NCBI GenBank assembly: GCA_049976445.1
Contig: JBMFIF010000009.1
Location: 1-40,371, forward strand
Origin: JAVZOV01 sp049976445
GTDB lineage: Archaea > Thermoproteota > Thermoprotei > Gearchaeales > WAQG01
Direction of reading: 5' to 3'
DNA length: 40,371 nt
A program made the position numbers and the translations under genes. Positions 17,264 to 26,104 of this stretch are shown piece after piece (within the stretch, counting starts at the first letter, position 1; each line of letters begins with the position of its first letter). The notes under the pieces were generated by a model. It made no database searches and was not told where the DNA came from. It saw nothing but the letters and a program-made list of their open reading frames with translations.

Positions 17264-17327
17264 ATGCGTGAACGTTAACTTTATTTAAAGATGTTTAATA
17301 ATTGAACAATGGTGGTTAATTATTGAA

Positions 17328-18242
17328 ATGATCTCAGAATCATGGATAATTACGCTTAGAAATATTATGGAAAAAAGTTTGCGTGAAAACATGTTACCAC
17401 TTCCAATATCAAAGTCCATTTGTCATAAATGGGCGTCTGGTTTAAATCTAAAAAAGGATTCTGATACGATACTTTATACTTCATGTTTATATCAAATAGT
17501 TCCCTATATTGACTCTTTCATAGAATACATGGAAAGATTTAATGTGAGTAAGGGTCGTTTTTCTTCATTAATTCCAATTTTCTCAAGGTTTTCTTTTCTG
17601 CTTCAGCCAAAAAAAGAACTTGTCGAAAAATCTGAAAAAATCTTAAGAAACATAGTTAATGAACTTTCTAAAACAGTAAACTTTGGTTATTTGTATGATG
17701 AGGAGCCTTATTCTGGGGCATTATTGTACGAATTGGGGTTCGAAGATGCATTTAGAGAGTATGCTAAAAAAGTTACAGAAATTTTTGGATCAAAAGGCAT
17801 AAAAAAGATCATCACAATTGACCCACACACTCATTACATACTGAAAGTCGTCTATCCTAAAATCATAAACTTTAACATTGAAGTAATTAATTATTTAGAA
17901 CTTATAAAGCCTGATAAGAAAGTAAACTTAAATGTTGCAATACATGATTCATGTCTTTATTCAAGATTTCTTGGTATGTATGATACGTATAGGAAAATTT
18001 TAGATAATATGAGTATAGAGCGAAAAGAACACCAAGTATTTACAGCAAGGGATGTTGGTGGATGTTGTGGTGGACCAATAGAATCTTTAACTCCAGAAAT
18101 ATCAAAAAGAGTAGCAAAAATACGTGTAAACGAATTATCAAAACTTTCAAAAAATATAGTAGTAGTATGTCCAATATGTCTTGCAAATTTAAGCAGAGTG
18201 TCTGATAACGTAAATATTATCGACTTAGCTGAATTACTTTAG
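17328..18242 (+). CDS. LutA-like CCG-domain Fe-S oxidoreductase subunit
   Basis: 304 residues. The C-terminal half has the CCG signature: HDSCLYSRFLGMY, then DVGGCCGGPIE and VVCPICLANL, ligands for a cysteine-rich iron-sulfur centre as in LutA/GlpC and heterodisulfide reductase subunit B. The N-terminal CCG repeat is degenerate (only TSCLYQ remains), so the protein may hold one cluster where two are usual. It is followed 11 bases later by the LutB-like gene, with which it must form a complex. LutA-LutB-LutC systems oxidise L-lactate to pyruvate; LutC is missing here. ATG 17328 has GGTGG at 17311-17315. It is probably a cytosolic redox protein; lactate as substrate is a guess from the family. 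Confidence 0.75.
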   Translation: MISESWIITLRNIMEKSLRENMLPLPISKSICHKWASGLNLKKDSDTILYTSCLYQIVPYIDSFIEYMERFNVSKGRFSSLIPIFSRFSFLLQPKKELVEKSEKILRNIVNELSKTVNFGYLYDEEPYSGALLYELGFEDAFREYAKKVTEIFGSKGIKKIITIDPHTHYILKVVYPKIINFNIEVINYLELIKPDKKVNLNVAIHDSCLYSRFLGMYDTYRKILDNMSIERKEHQVFTARDVGGCCGGPIESLTPEISKRVAKIRVNELSKLSKNIVVVCPICLANLSRVSDNVNIIDLAELL

Positions 18243-18253
18243 GTGTGAATGAC

Positions 18254-19417
18254 ATGGACAATATTGAGACGTGGGATGAGGCAATAAGTAGGGTTCTTGA
18301 ACCAACAATAATAAAGACTAAAAATATCTTAGACAGTTATAAATATTTATACGATATAGCAGACAAACTCAGAAAAGCTAAGGAAGAAGTGCTTAACAAT
18401 CTTGAATATTATATAGATAAAACTATGAGATCTGTTAAAACAGTAGGTGGAACACCATATTTAGCGCGTGATAGTGAAGAAGCAAGAAAAATTATTGGTG
18501 AGCTAGTAGGAACTAATAAAAAAATTGTAATGGGTAAATCAATGGTAGCGTATGAAGTAGGTATTAGACAGTATTTAATAAATAAGGGAAATGAGGTATG
18601 GGAAACGGATTTAGGAGAGTTTCTAATACAGCTAGCTGATGAATATCCATCACATATAATAGCACCAGCGATACATATGACAAAAGAAAGAGCAGCTAAG
18701 CTCTTAAAAGAGAGAATAGATCCAAACATTGATGAAAATAAAAGTCCCGAAGATCTCGTAAAGTCAGTGAGAAATTTTCTCAGAGAAAAATTCTTAAACG
18801 CCGATATAGGGATTAGTGGGGCTAATGTTGTAGCAGCAGATACAGGAGCAGTATTAATGATAGAAAATGAGGGAAACATAAGAATGACTTCAGTCCTTCC
18901 ACCAGTGCATATAGTAATTACAGGTATAGAAAAAATTGTTCCAACGTTAGAATATGCATTTTATGAAGTTATGGTGCAATCGGCATTTGGAAGTTTATAT
19001 CCACCAACATATGTAAACTTAACAGCAGGTCCCAGCTCAACTGCAGATATAGAACACAACAGAGTTAGACCTGCTCAAGGACCTAAAGAATTTTACCTTA
19101 TCTTAGTTGATAACGGAAGGAGTAAAGCAGCGAAAGATCCAGTACTTTGGGAAGCATTATTGTGTATCAGGTGTGGACGTTGTTACTTCCATTGTCCGAT
19201 ATATAAGACAGTAGGTCCGTCATGGGGAATACCACCCTATAACGGTCCAACTGGTGTCATGTGGAACGCAGTAATATATGGACTTAATAATAAAAAGGTC
19301 GGAAAGACTGCAATGTTATGTGTTCACGCTGGTGGATGTAAAGAATCGTGTCCTATGAAGATTAATATACCTGAAATTATACACTACATAAAAACTTCAT
19401 ATCTAAAGTCATTATAG
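18254..19417 (+). CDS. LutB-like LUD-domain Fe-S protein
   Basis: About 387 residues from ATG 18254; GTG 18245 overlaps the AGGTG ribosome-binding site. The N-terminal LUD domain (DUF162) shows the family GISGANVVAADTGAVLMIEN segment. Two ferredoxin-like [4Fe-4S] motifs follow, CIRCGRCYFHCPI and CVHAGGCKESCP. This is the electron-transfer subunit of lactate-utilisation-type oxidoreductases. It partners the upstream LutA-like protein; the spacing implies one transcript. A separate LutC LUD protein is not present, so either it is encoded elsewhere or the two-subunit complex works alone. It is shorter than bacterial LutB (about 470 residues), missing the C-terminal extension. Confidence 0.85.
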   Translation: MDNIETWDEAISRVLEPTIIKTKNILDSYKYLYDIADKLRKAKEEVLNNLEYYIDKTMRSVKTVGGTPYLARDSEEARKIIGELVGTNKKIVMGKSMVAYEVGIRQYLINKGNEVWETDLGEFLIQLADEYPSHIIAPAIHMTKERAAKLLKERIDPNIDENKSPEDLVKSVRNFLREKFLNADIGISGANVVAADTGAVLMIENEGNIRMTSVLPPVHIVITGIEKIVPTLEYAFYEVMVQSAFGSLYPPTYVNLTAGPSSTADIEHNRVRPAQGPKEFYLILVDNGRSKAAKDPVLWEALLCIRCGRCYFHCPIYKTVGPSWGIPPYNGPTGVMWNAVIYGLNNKKVGKTAMLCVHAGGCKESCPMKINIPEIIHYIKTSYLKSL

Positions 19418-19495
19418 TTATTATCAGAATGTCAGTTCATAAAGGATCATTAATTAATCTTTATAAATATCACTAAGTATAATTTTAAGAGGCAA

Positions 19496-20335
19496 ATGAT
19501 AAATCCAATACCTGCATTGAGCGCTGCCATAATCTGGGCTATTTCACCAATATATTACAGAGATTATTTAGTTATGAACAATGTTATTAAAGTTAATTTT
19601 TATAGGCTTTTATATGCTTCATTGGCTTTACTTTTACCTTTTATAGTATTTGGGTTTAATAGTGCGATAGTTTATGGTGCATTAAGTGGATTATTAACAC
19701 TGGCAATCGGTGATACTTTATATCTTCTTTCAATTAGAGATGTGGGTGCATCGATAGCAGCACCAGTAGCTTATACATACGTTTTACTCATACAGTTTGC
19801 TGCAGTATTCCTCGGTGAATCTATTTCAGTAAATCAAATAATTGGTTCAATACTTATTGTAATAGGCATTTATATGCTTTCAAATCATAGAGGTTCTGCA
19901 CGTAAGAAAGGTATCATGATAGCTTTACTTGCAGCATTAATATGGACTATTGGGCAATCTTCGATAAAACTTGCTACATTGGGAAATATAAATCCTTTTT
20001 CGATAGCTTTTGCTAGAACTTTTACTGCAATGTCAGTCTTAGGATTATTCACATTAATTAATAGGGATGAAAAGTATGTAAATAATGTTGTAATAAGTAA
20101 AAGGAGACATTTATCATTGGCTATCATCTCAATATCTGATTTAGGGATAGGTTCAGCCCTTTATATATATTCCATAGGAGCAATAGGACTTGCAATTACA
20201 ATTATATTAACCAGTATCTCACCATTAATAACTCAAATTGCATCAAAGATACTTGGAAAAGAAGCCCCATCTGTTAAAGACATCATCGCTGGCAGTATAA
20301 TCGTGTTTGCTATAATAATCTCTACAGGATTTTAA
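19496..20335 (+). CDS. DMT/EamA-family transporter
   Basis: 279 residues, ten hydrophobic segments forming two EamA repeats (about 1-128 and 138-279), each with the family turns (GVSIAAPVAYTYV-like and LTSISPLITQIASK). Such proteins export or exchange amino acids, nucleotide sugars or drugs across the cell membrane; the substrate cannot be told. A TATA box (CTTTATAAATAT, 19459-19470) lies about 27-37 bases before ATG 19496, which has AAGAGG 8 bases upstream. It ends one base before the convergent HAD gene, so the two transcripts overlap at their 3' ends. Confidence 0.82.
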   Translation: MINPIPALSAAIIWAISPIYYRDYLVMNNVIKVNFYRLLYASLALLLPFIVFGFNSAIVYGALSGLLTLAIGDTLYLLSIRDVGASIAAPVAYTYVLLIQFAAVFLGESISVNQIIGSILIVIGIYMLSNHRGSARKKGIMIALLAALIWTIGQSSIKLATLGNINPFSIAFARTFTAMSVLGLFTLINRDEKYVNNVVISKRRHLSLAIISISDLGIGSALYIYSIGAIGLAITIILTSISPLITQIASKILGKEAPSVKDIIAGSIIVFAIIISTGF

Positions 20336-21022
20336 TCATATTATTTGAAATACCTCATTGAGGTGTTTTATTATAAAATCTGGTTTAACTAATAATAAGT
20401 TTACGCCAAGCGATTCGGCATAAGTTTTAATTGATTGCTTGTAGCCTCTATCTACTAATATAGTTTCTAGACCAAATTTTTTAGGATAATACACGTCAAA
20501 TATTAGGTGATCACCTATTACAAGCTTCTTATAATCTTCATCAGGATAACTATAAAACTTCCTGCATGTTTTAATACACCCAGCTTTATCAGGGGTTATT
20601 ATCTCATCGAAATAATCACTTAATCCACATCTGTCAATAGCCCATCGTTGATACTTATATAGACCGTTCGTGCCTAACACTAAGACATACTTCTCTTTTA
20701 ACTTTTTGAGCATATCAAGAGCATTATCAAGAATTATTATCCTATCTGAGTACATCTTAATAAGATCCTCAACATTAATGTTTAAACTCCCATGCCCCAG
20801 TCTATTAGAAACTAAGTTTACTAAAAAATCCCAATCAAAAGCTCTTATATCATTATTTTTTACAAATTCTAAATGCGTGCGCATAGCTTCATGCTTCACG
20901 AAATCAAGATTAACATTTGTGATTAAACTTATTTTTTTATATGCTTCAGAGAGTGCAATAGATACAGCATTATTTTTTATAATTGTATCATCAAGATCAA
21001 TGTAAATGATCCTGTCTTTCAT
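20336..21022 (-). CDS. HAD-superfamily phosphatase
   Basis: 228 residues. Motif I is YIDLDDTII with nucleophile D9 and general acid D11, motif II LGTNGLYKYQ, motif III lysine in ITPDKAGCIK, and motif IV VIGDHLIFDVYYPKK. A helical cap of about 90 residues sits between motifs I and II, as in phosphoglycolate phosphatase-like type I HADs. A small-molecule phosphate monoesterase is expected; substrate unknown. The stop codon directly abuts the stop of the DMT gene. The next minus-strand gene, the ATPase, begins and ends upstream across a 98-base gap, so co-transcription with it is possible. Confidence 0.82.
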   Translation of the reverse strand: MKDRIIYIDLDDTIIKNNAVSIALSEAYKKISLITNVNLDFVKHEAMRTHLEFVKNNDIRAFDWDFLVNLVSNRLGHGSLNINVEDLIKMYSDRIIILDNALDMLKKLKEKYVLVLGTNGLYKYQRWAIDRCGLSDYFDEIITPDKAGCIKTCRKFYSYPDEDYKKLVIGDHLIFDVYYPKKFGLETILVDRGYKQSIKTYAESLGVNLLLVKPDFIIKHLNEVFQII

Positions 21023-21120
21023 TATTTTAATACAAAATCATAGTTTAAAATAAAGATTACGGTTGTAAAGCTTTTTTATAAAGAACTTTAATAGTATTTC
21101 GCTTCACTGCATCACTATAT

Positions 21121-22209
21121 TTAACATGATATTTTATTAACTGCATATCTTAATATTGGATCTGGTATTGTGTATAGATTATCTTTTTTCTCTATGAACG
21201 CTGAATCGATAAGATTTCTAAGTAATCTTGTTAATTCATAATCATATATTTTTTCCCCTGTTTTAATCTCTAAATACCTTTTGATTTCACTCCATGATGC
21301 ACCACTCTTTGTAGCTTTCAAGATCTCTATATATCTTCTTGAGTTTCTACTTTTTACAAAATTGCAAAATTCGTTGATGACTATTTTTGATGCACTATCT
21401 AAGACAATATTTAATGTTTTCTCGTTTAATCCCTCTCTTAATGCCATAAGCCCAAAATAACTTAACCATCCTATTATACCATCTAACTCTTCAACTGCTT
21501 TTTCTAATATTTTTTCATTAGGCTTGATATTATTTTCTGCAAATCCTTTAATTAAGAAGTCCATGGATTGTTCACGCGATAATGGATTTATTTCTATTCG
21601 TTCCATATATCTTCCGTAGAGTGGCGATGATGAGTTATCTATTTTAAGAAAATTATATAACATGCCTATTTTAGATCCAGCAAACACAAACGAAATATTT
21701 CTCAGATTATCATAAACATATGCAATAACAGGTATTAGATTAAATCCTTTCAATTTTATTAATTCCTGGACTTCATCTATCACAATAATTAATCTTTCTC
21801 CATCTTTTTCAGCCCATCTGTTTAATTCATCCAGAATTGATGCTATTGAAACTCTTTCTTTTTTCCATAAAAATTCTACAGAAAATTCATGTATCCTGAC
21901 GCTTGTTATGTTTTTAAGAAAATCTAATATCTTTTTATATTTTGGTATGAGGGAATTAAGGCCCTTAGCGAACTCTTCCATGAGATTCCTATATGTGATG
22001 TAATTTTCTGCCTCAAATTTTCTAGCATCTATATAAATTACATTAAAATCTGATGATGCAACTTTAATGAGAGAAGTTTTTCCTGTTCTTCTAAAACCAA
22101 CAACAAGTGTAATTGCTCTTTCTTTCATAGATTTTTTTAAATTTTCTAACTCCTTTTCTCTATTATATAGATCTTTAATGTTCTCAATAGGACGGTCTTG
22201 AAAAAGCAT
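21121..22209 (-). CDS. Archaeal AAA-type ATPase with C-terminal winged helix
   Basis: 362 residues of the archaeal ATPase family (PF01637 type, STAND-related). Walker A is VGFRRTGKTSL (38-48) and Walker B LIIVIDEVQEL, with a sensor region FVFAGSKIGML. The C-terminal third resembles a winged helix (a KSGASWSEIKRYLE helix and a TRLLRNLIDSAFIEK wing). These proteins are very common in archaea, and most are of unknown function, with suspected roles in signalling or mobile-element defence. The promoter has a TATA (GTTTATAAC-like, 22243-22252) and a perfect palindrome right after it, so autoregulation is likely. The neighbouring gene upstream is on the same strand across 103 bases. Confidence 0.8.
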   Translation of the reverse strand: MLFQDRPIENIKDLYNREKELENLKKSMKERAITLVVGFRRTGKTSLIKVASSDFNVIYIDARKFEAENYITYRNLMEEFAKGLNSLIPKYKKILDFLKNITSVRIHEFSVEFLWKKERVSIASILDELNRWAEKDGERLIIVIDEVQELIKLKGFNLIPVIAYVYDNLRNISFVFAGSKIGMLYNFLKIDNSSSPLYGRYMERIEINPLSREQSMDFLIKGFAENNIKPNEKILEKAVEELDGIIGWLSYFGLMALREGLNEKTLNIVLDSASKIVINEFCNFVKSRNSRRYIEILKATKSGASWSEIKRYLEIKTGEKIYDYELTRLLRNLIDSAFIEKKDNLYTIPDPILRYAVNKISC

Positions 22210-22220
22210 AAAATATCCCC

Positions 22221-22252
22221 TGTAGTAACTACATACCTCTGTAGTTTATAAC
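22221..22252 (-). promoter_or_regulatory. Promoter and palindromic operator of the ATPase gene
   Basis: TGTAGTAACTACA (22221-22233) is a perfect palindrome with a 1-base centre, between the TATA region (22245-22252) and ATG 22209. A further half-site TGTAGT (22240-22245) overlaps the TATA box. The layout fits repressor binding that blocks transcription start; the ATPase protein with its winged helix is one candidate ligand. Confidence 0.5.
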
Positions 22253-22312
22253 TCTAATCTTTATAAAGATTAAAATTTTGATGTTTAAAATATACGGGAG
22301 AGTAAAAAATTT

Positions 22313-23272
22313 TTAATATTTTCTCTTTAATTTATAATATAAGCTTTTACATTGTTCGTAATTTAATGACGAAATTAACTGTGCTATAGCTATCTCCTCT
22401 TCCATTTTTGGAAATTGTTGTTTTTTAGATGGGGAAATCTCATTTTCGCTAATCATAATAAGCCTAATAATGCTTCTCGCTGCTAATAATCGTTCAATCT
22501 CATCATCTCTAACGTTAAAGATGTGCATGAAGGTTAATATGTCATTAGAACGTATTATATACTGCATTTTTTTATCAAAGTTTTTAATAACAGAATTAAG
22601 CAAATATATCGAACTTACATTATTATCCCCAAAGTATTCGCTTAAATAATGATAAAGACATAGATGTATATTACCAGATTCAATAAATACATTACTTTTT
22701 TCTATATTAATATCTTTTAATGTTTTTATTATCTTTTCTGCTCTCATTTTTGATCTTAATTTAAGACGCTGAGCTTCAACTCTAGAATACTTTAGTAATG
22801 CATCAACAGCTTCGTCAAAGCTCCTAGATAGACTGTTATAGTATTCTAATAATAGTTTATAAGTTATATGTTCATAATTATATATAGTTCCAAATTCTTG
22901 CGATTTCCTAATTTCTGAAAGAATTTGACTTGGTTCCATACCTTGCGCTTCATGTTTATCTATAAATTCATAAATTTTTTCTACAATTTCTAAATAAGGT
23001 TCGATCTGAAAAATGATCTTTCCTTGCATGTATGCAGATTTAAGAATAATGCATAATTGGCTTGTATATAATGGAAAAGACGGCTGAAGTGAAAATGTCT
23101 CTTCACTCAATAATTGCATATATTCATCAACGGAAATTATACCCTTAAGCATACTCTCAAAGAAATTATTTGCCGGCTCTTCAAGGATAATTATATCAGC
23201 TTGTTTTATAAATTTCTTCATCTCACTTAAGAGTTCTACCCAATGTGGTGCAAAACATATTGTAATTGTCAC
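22313..23272 (-). CDS. Unrecognised 319-residue protein, possible TIKI/EreA/ChaN fold
   Basis: I do not recognise the family with certainty. The protein is soluble and alpha-rich. Its polar motifs are APHWVELL near the N-terminus, IIILEEPANN (about 28-37), FQIEPYLEI (about 86-94), a basic helix LRSKMRAEKII and FIESGNIHLCLYHYL (about 199-213). A glutamate pair, a later Glu, an Arg and a final ExGxxH in this order recall the TIKI/TraB/EreA/ChaN superfamily of metal-dependent or metal-free hydrolases. That is inference from motif order. The C-terminus is Lys-rich. It is single-copy here, with its own AT-rich upstream region. No signal peptide is seen. Confidence 0.45.
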   Translation of the reverse strand: MTITICFAPHWVELLSEMKKFIKQADIIILEEPANNFFESMLKGIISVDEYMQLLSEETFSLQPSFPLYTSQLCIILKSAYMQGKIIFQIEPYLEIVEKIYEFIDKHEAQGMEPSQILSEIRKSQEFGTIYNYEHITYKLLLEYYNSLSRSFDEAVDALLKYSRVEAQRLKLRSKMRAEKIIKTLKDINIEKSNVFIESGNIHLCLYHYLSEYFGDNNVSSIYLLNSVIKNFDKKMQYIIRSNDILTFMHIFNVRDDEIERLLAARSIIRLIMISENEISPSKKQQFPKMEEEIAIAQLISSLNYEQCKSLYYKLKRKY

Positions 23273-23376
23273 AATACTTTATTCCAATAAACTTAGCAAT
23301 AATTTTCACTATAGAAAAATTTAAAAATAGAATTTTTATATTGGAATTTTTTCTAAAATGATGGAGGTCATCGTGA

Positions 23377-24084
23377 ATGATAAAATTGATAAGCTTTGAT
23401 GTATGGAATACGCTACTTAATTTGCATGTATTCTATAGCGAAGTTGCAAAGGAATTCTCATTTCTCACTAAAAATGATAGTGCAAGCATATTAAATATAA
23501 TCGAAGATGCATATGATGAAGCAAAAAATTTGAGAAGAGCAGGTAAATTTAGCGAACATAATATATATGAGGAAAGCTCTAAATTTTTAGCTTTGAAACT
23601 TAATAGTTCTACAAACATAGTTAAACGTGCATTTCACAGAGCTGCATTGACTGTTAATGTGAATAATCTTATCATAGAAGATGCAATGAATGTTCTTGAG
23701 GAAATAAAAAAGTTAGGCATAAAAATTGTAACGTTAGGAAATACACTTTTTTGGCCAAGTTCTATAACAAGGATACTCTTAGAGCGAACACAATTAGCTG
23801 ATTACATAGACAATGAATTTTATTCTGATGAAATTGGCTTTTTTAAGCCAAAATTCGAAGCTTTTAATACAATGCTTACTGCGATGAACGTTTCAGCATC
23901 ACAAGCATTACATATAGGAGATAGTTTACATGAAGATTTCATTGGTTCAATTAACTCTGGTTTAAGAGGTATACTTATCGATCCTTCAGTAAACAGTATT
24001 ATAAAGATATCTAAATACGGTTTTATAATTCCTCGACTAAGATATATTCTAAAACTTATATATGACAAAAATATACTAACATAA
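23377..24084 (+). CDS. HAD-superfamily hydrolase
   Basis: 235 residues. Motif I is ISFDVWNTLL with nucleophile D8; motif II TLGNTLFWP, motif III lysine in EIGFFKPKFEAF, motif IV HIGDSLHEDFIGSINSG. A helical cap (about 20-95) precedes motif II. This matches the archaeal haloacid-dehalogenase/phosphatase group with an unknown phosphate ester. In motif I the second acid of DxD is replaced by DVWN: the usual general acid (D+2) is Trp, so phosphatase chemistry may be altered. The ribosome-binding sequence GGAGGTCATC (23363-23372) is nearly perfect and fixes ATG 23377. Confidence 0.8.
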   Translation: MIKLISFDVWNTLLNLHVFYSEVAKEFSFLTKNDSASILNIIEDAYDEAKNLRRAGKFSEHNIYEESSKFLALKLNSSTNIVKRAFHRAALTVNVNNLIIEDAMNVLEEIKKLGIKIVTLGNTLFWPSSITRILLERTQLADYIDNEFYSDEIGFFKPKFEAFNTMLTAMNVSASQALHIGDSLHEDFIGSINSGLRGILIDPSVNSIIKISKYGFIIPRLRYILKLIYDKNILT

Positions 24085-24189
24085 ATTATTTGTTTAATAT
24101 TTCAGCTTTTATTCATATTTCTTAAAATTTTTAAATTACAAAATGTTAAGATAAAAAATATATAGTAATTAATTCTAAGTGAAATTGTC

Positions 24190-24780
24190 ATGCCAAGAAC
24201 ACATAAAGCTATTGGAAAAATAATCTTTTATTTTATAATGACAGCAATAGTATTATCATTAGTAAGCCCAATCTTAGGTTATGTAAAACCATTTTTAATA
24301 AGCTATTTTGATATAACAACATATACTCCATACATTAGTTCAATAATAATAATTATATTTGGTTACTTAATTATAACTAGTATAGCTAGTTTATTTTATG
24401 AAACATCAAAAGATAAAATAGGAGCACATAATGCAAATCTCATTAAAACTCTGATTAAGATATTAGGCATAGCTATCATTTTATCGATTTTAACTTCAGT
24501 ATTTAATGTTAGTGCAGCATCAGCTCTCACAATAGGATCTTTTACTGGCCTAGTGATAGGATTTGCTACACAACAAGTCCTAGGACAAGCAGTTGCAGGT
24601 ATATTTTTGTTATTTTCAAGACCATTTAAACCAGGTGATAAAATAATAGTAGCAGGACAAAGAGGTACAGTACAAGAGATTGATATAATGTATACTATAA
24701 TTCTTAGTGAAGATGGAAAAAACCAAATACTAATACCGAATGGAAGTATAGTAGGACAAATAATAGTTAAGAACATCTAG
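24190..24780 (+). CDS. Small MscS-family mechanosensitive channel
   Basis: 196 residues. Three membrane segments lead into the pore-lining MscS signature: SAASALTIGSFTGLVIGFA then TQQVLGQAVAGIFLLFSRPFKPGDKI, followed by the beta domain (VAGQRGTVQEIDIMYTIIL and NGSIVGQIIVKNI). The C-terminal cytosolic vestibule is short, ending just after the beta domain, whereas bacterial MscS has about 90 more residues. It gates under membrane tension to release solutes on hypo-osmotic shock. A TATA-like AAAAATATATAG lies about 30 bases before ATG 24190. It sits near the potassium transporter region, but on its own transcript. Confidence 0.85.
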   Translation: MPRTHKAIGKIIFYFIMTAIVLSLVSPILGYVKPFLISYFDITTYTPYISSIIIIIFGYLIITSIASLFYETSKDKIGAHNANLIKTLIKILGIAIILSILTSVFNVSAASALTIGSFTGLVIGFATQQVLGQAVAGIFLLFSRPFKPGDKIIVAGQRGTVQEIDIMYTIILSEDGKNQILIPNGSIVGQIIVKNI

Positions 24781-24983
24781 CAACAATCTCAACAATATAT
24801 TTCTCATGATATTTTATTAGGTAAAAATTTTATGCTATTTTAGTTGTATAGGTTTTTGCATTGTTAATCAAAGCTAAAAACTATTGTAAAAAGATGAAAG
24901 TTATTCTTTAAAAATTATGAAACTTATCTACTTTTTGTTATTAAGAACTTAAACTCCAATCTTTAAAAGAATTATTGTATGTC

Positions 24984-25007
24984 TTAAATGTGATGATTTT
25001 TATCACA
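24984..25007 (+). promoter_or_regulatory. Promoter with inverted repeat before the PAP2 gene
   Basis: TTAAAT (24984-24989) is a weak TATA-like element directly joined to TGTGATgatttttATCACA (24989-25007), a 6-bp inverted repeat ending 10 bases before ATG 25017. The symmetry suggests an operator over the transcription start. The likeness to the bacterial CRP site is coincidental (spacer 7, not expected in archaea). Confidence 0.35.
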
Positions 25008-25016
25008 AAATAGTTT

Positions 25017-25703
25017 ATGATGATCGAAAAATATTTAAACAATAATATAAAAATAATATGTATGAAAAAATGGATATTATTAGTGTTAGTATTTATGATT
25101 TATTTAATAATTTCATTTTACGTAAAGGTAGTAAATGAATCTAATATACCAGAAAATTTAGTTGTTTTTCAATTTATTACTAATAATAGACTGCAATATC
25201 TAAATAATTTCATGATACTATTAAGTAAGTATGGAAGAGAATATTTTTGGACTACTGTAATGATTTTATTATGGATCTTCGGAAAGGAAAAAGAAAAAAA
25301 ATCGAGTATATTAATGGCTTTAGGATTTATTATTGCAATTATTTTTGGCGAACTTTTTAAAATACTTATCATGCAACCGAGACCTGATGCATCGTTTTAC
25401 TTAGTTCCTGAGAAATTAAATGACTATAGTTATCCATCAGGTCATGCTCTAATAGTTGCAACAGGTTCGGTGATAGCCTTATTGACACTATCATTGTTTA
25501 TTGCTGTTCCACTGCTTATTGAGGCAATAGCTGTTAGTTATTCAAGAGTGTATATTGGAGTGCATTGGCCTATCGATATAGTTGGAGGTTGGATTTTAGG
25601 AATTGCTATAGCATTATTCATGACATTAATATATGAAAAAACAGATCCGATTTACTATTTATTAATGCGATTCTGGAATAAAATAATAAAGTTCATCTAT
25701 TAG
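25017..25703 (+). CDS. PAP2-family membrane phosphatase
   Basis: 228 residues, about six membrane segments. All three PAP2 motifs are present: KILIMQPRPDAS (KxxxxxxRP-like), YPSGHALIVATGS and SRVYIGVHWPIDIVGG with the nucleophilic and catalytic histidines. The active site faces outside the membrane. Likely substrates are polyprenyl or lipid diphosphates, for example recycling of undecaprenyl-like dolichyl diphosphate; the precise substrate is unknown. Start ATG 25017; a second ATG follows at once. The downstream gene is convergent, with stops 1 base apart. Confidence 0.85.
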   Translation: MMIEKYLNNNIKIICMKKWILLVLVFMIYLIISFYVKVVNESNIPENLVVFQFITNNRLQYLNNFMILLSKYGREYFWTTVMILLWIFGKEKEKKSSILMALGFIIAIIFGELFKILIMQPRPDASFYLVPEKLNDYSYPSGHALIVATGSVIALLTLSLFIAVPLLIEAIAVSYSRVYIGVHWPIDIVGGWILGIAIALFMTLIYEKTDPIYYLLMRFWNKIIKFIY

Positions 25704-25704
25704 T

Positions 25705-25935
25705 TTATTTTTTCTTAACAACATCTAATACATCATCTAACCATTTTTTTCTAACCATTTCTTCATAAATTTTCCAAATACGTTTGACAGTTAATAAACC
25801 AGTATAAAAACCTTTATCTTCGAGTTTCTTATAAACATATTCAGGGAAATCATCAGGATGTTCTATAATATCTTTTGATAGTACTTCAATAATAGCATTT
25901 CTTATGTCTGTGTTCCTGGGATACGATTTTTTCAC
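25705..25935 (-). CDS. Small conserved archaeal protein, helical (HTH-like)
   Basis: 76 residues, mostly helical and rich in charged residues, with a turn (TDIRNAIIEVLSKDI...DFPEYVYKKLEDKGFYTGLLTVKRIWKIYEEM, given here in pieces: TDIRNAIIEVLS, DFPEYVYKKLEDKG, LTVKRIWKIYEEM). The pattern of two amphipathic helices around a DFPEYVYKKLEDKG segment and a following basic helix looks like a small winged-helix or helix-turn-helix DNA-binding protein. I recognise no named family. It is convergent with the PAP2 gene. Its AT-rich upstream (25936-26100) carries divergent promoters to itself and the acyl-CoA ligase. Confidence 0.55.
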   Translation of the reverse strand: MKKSYPRNTDIRNAIIEVLSKDIIEHPDDFPEYVYKKLEDKGFYTGLLTVKRIWKIYEEMVRKKWLDDVLDVVKKK

Positions 25936-26104
25936 AAATGATTAACATAGTTTTGTAATTTAAATATTATCTTTTAGAACAATTTAAAATTTATATAAAA
26001 AACTTGCAATCTAAGGTTCTCAGAATTTAAAGTAAAATACTTAACATGAAGAATTAATTTCTAGATATTAAAAAATATATGCCTTTGTACTCAATGAATA
26101 CTTG

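Noticed and set aside
24989..25007. CRP-type binding site
   Set aside because: TGTGA...TCACA resembles the bacterial consensus, but the spacing differs and such regulators are not expected in this archaeon; kept only as an inverted repeat.
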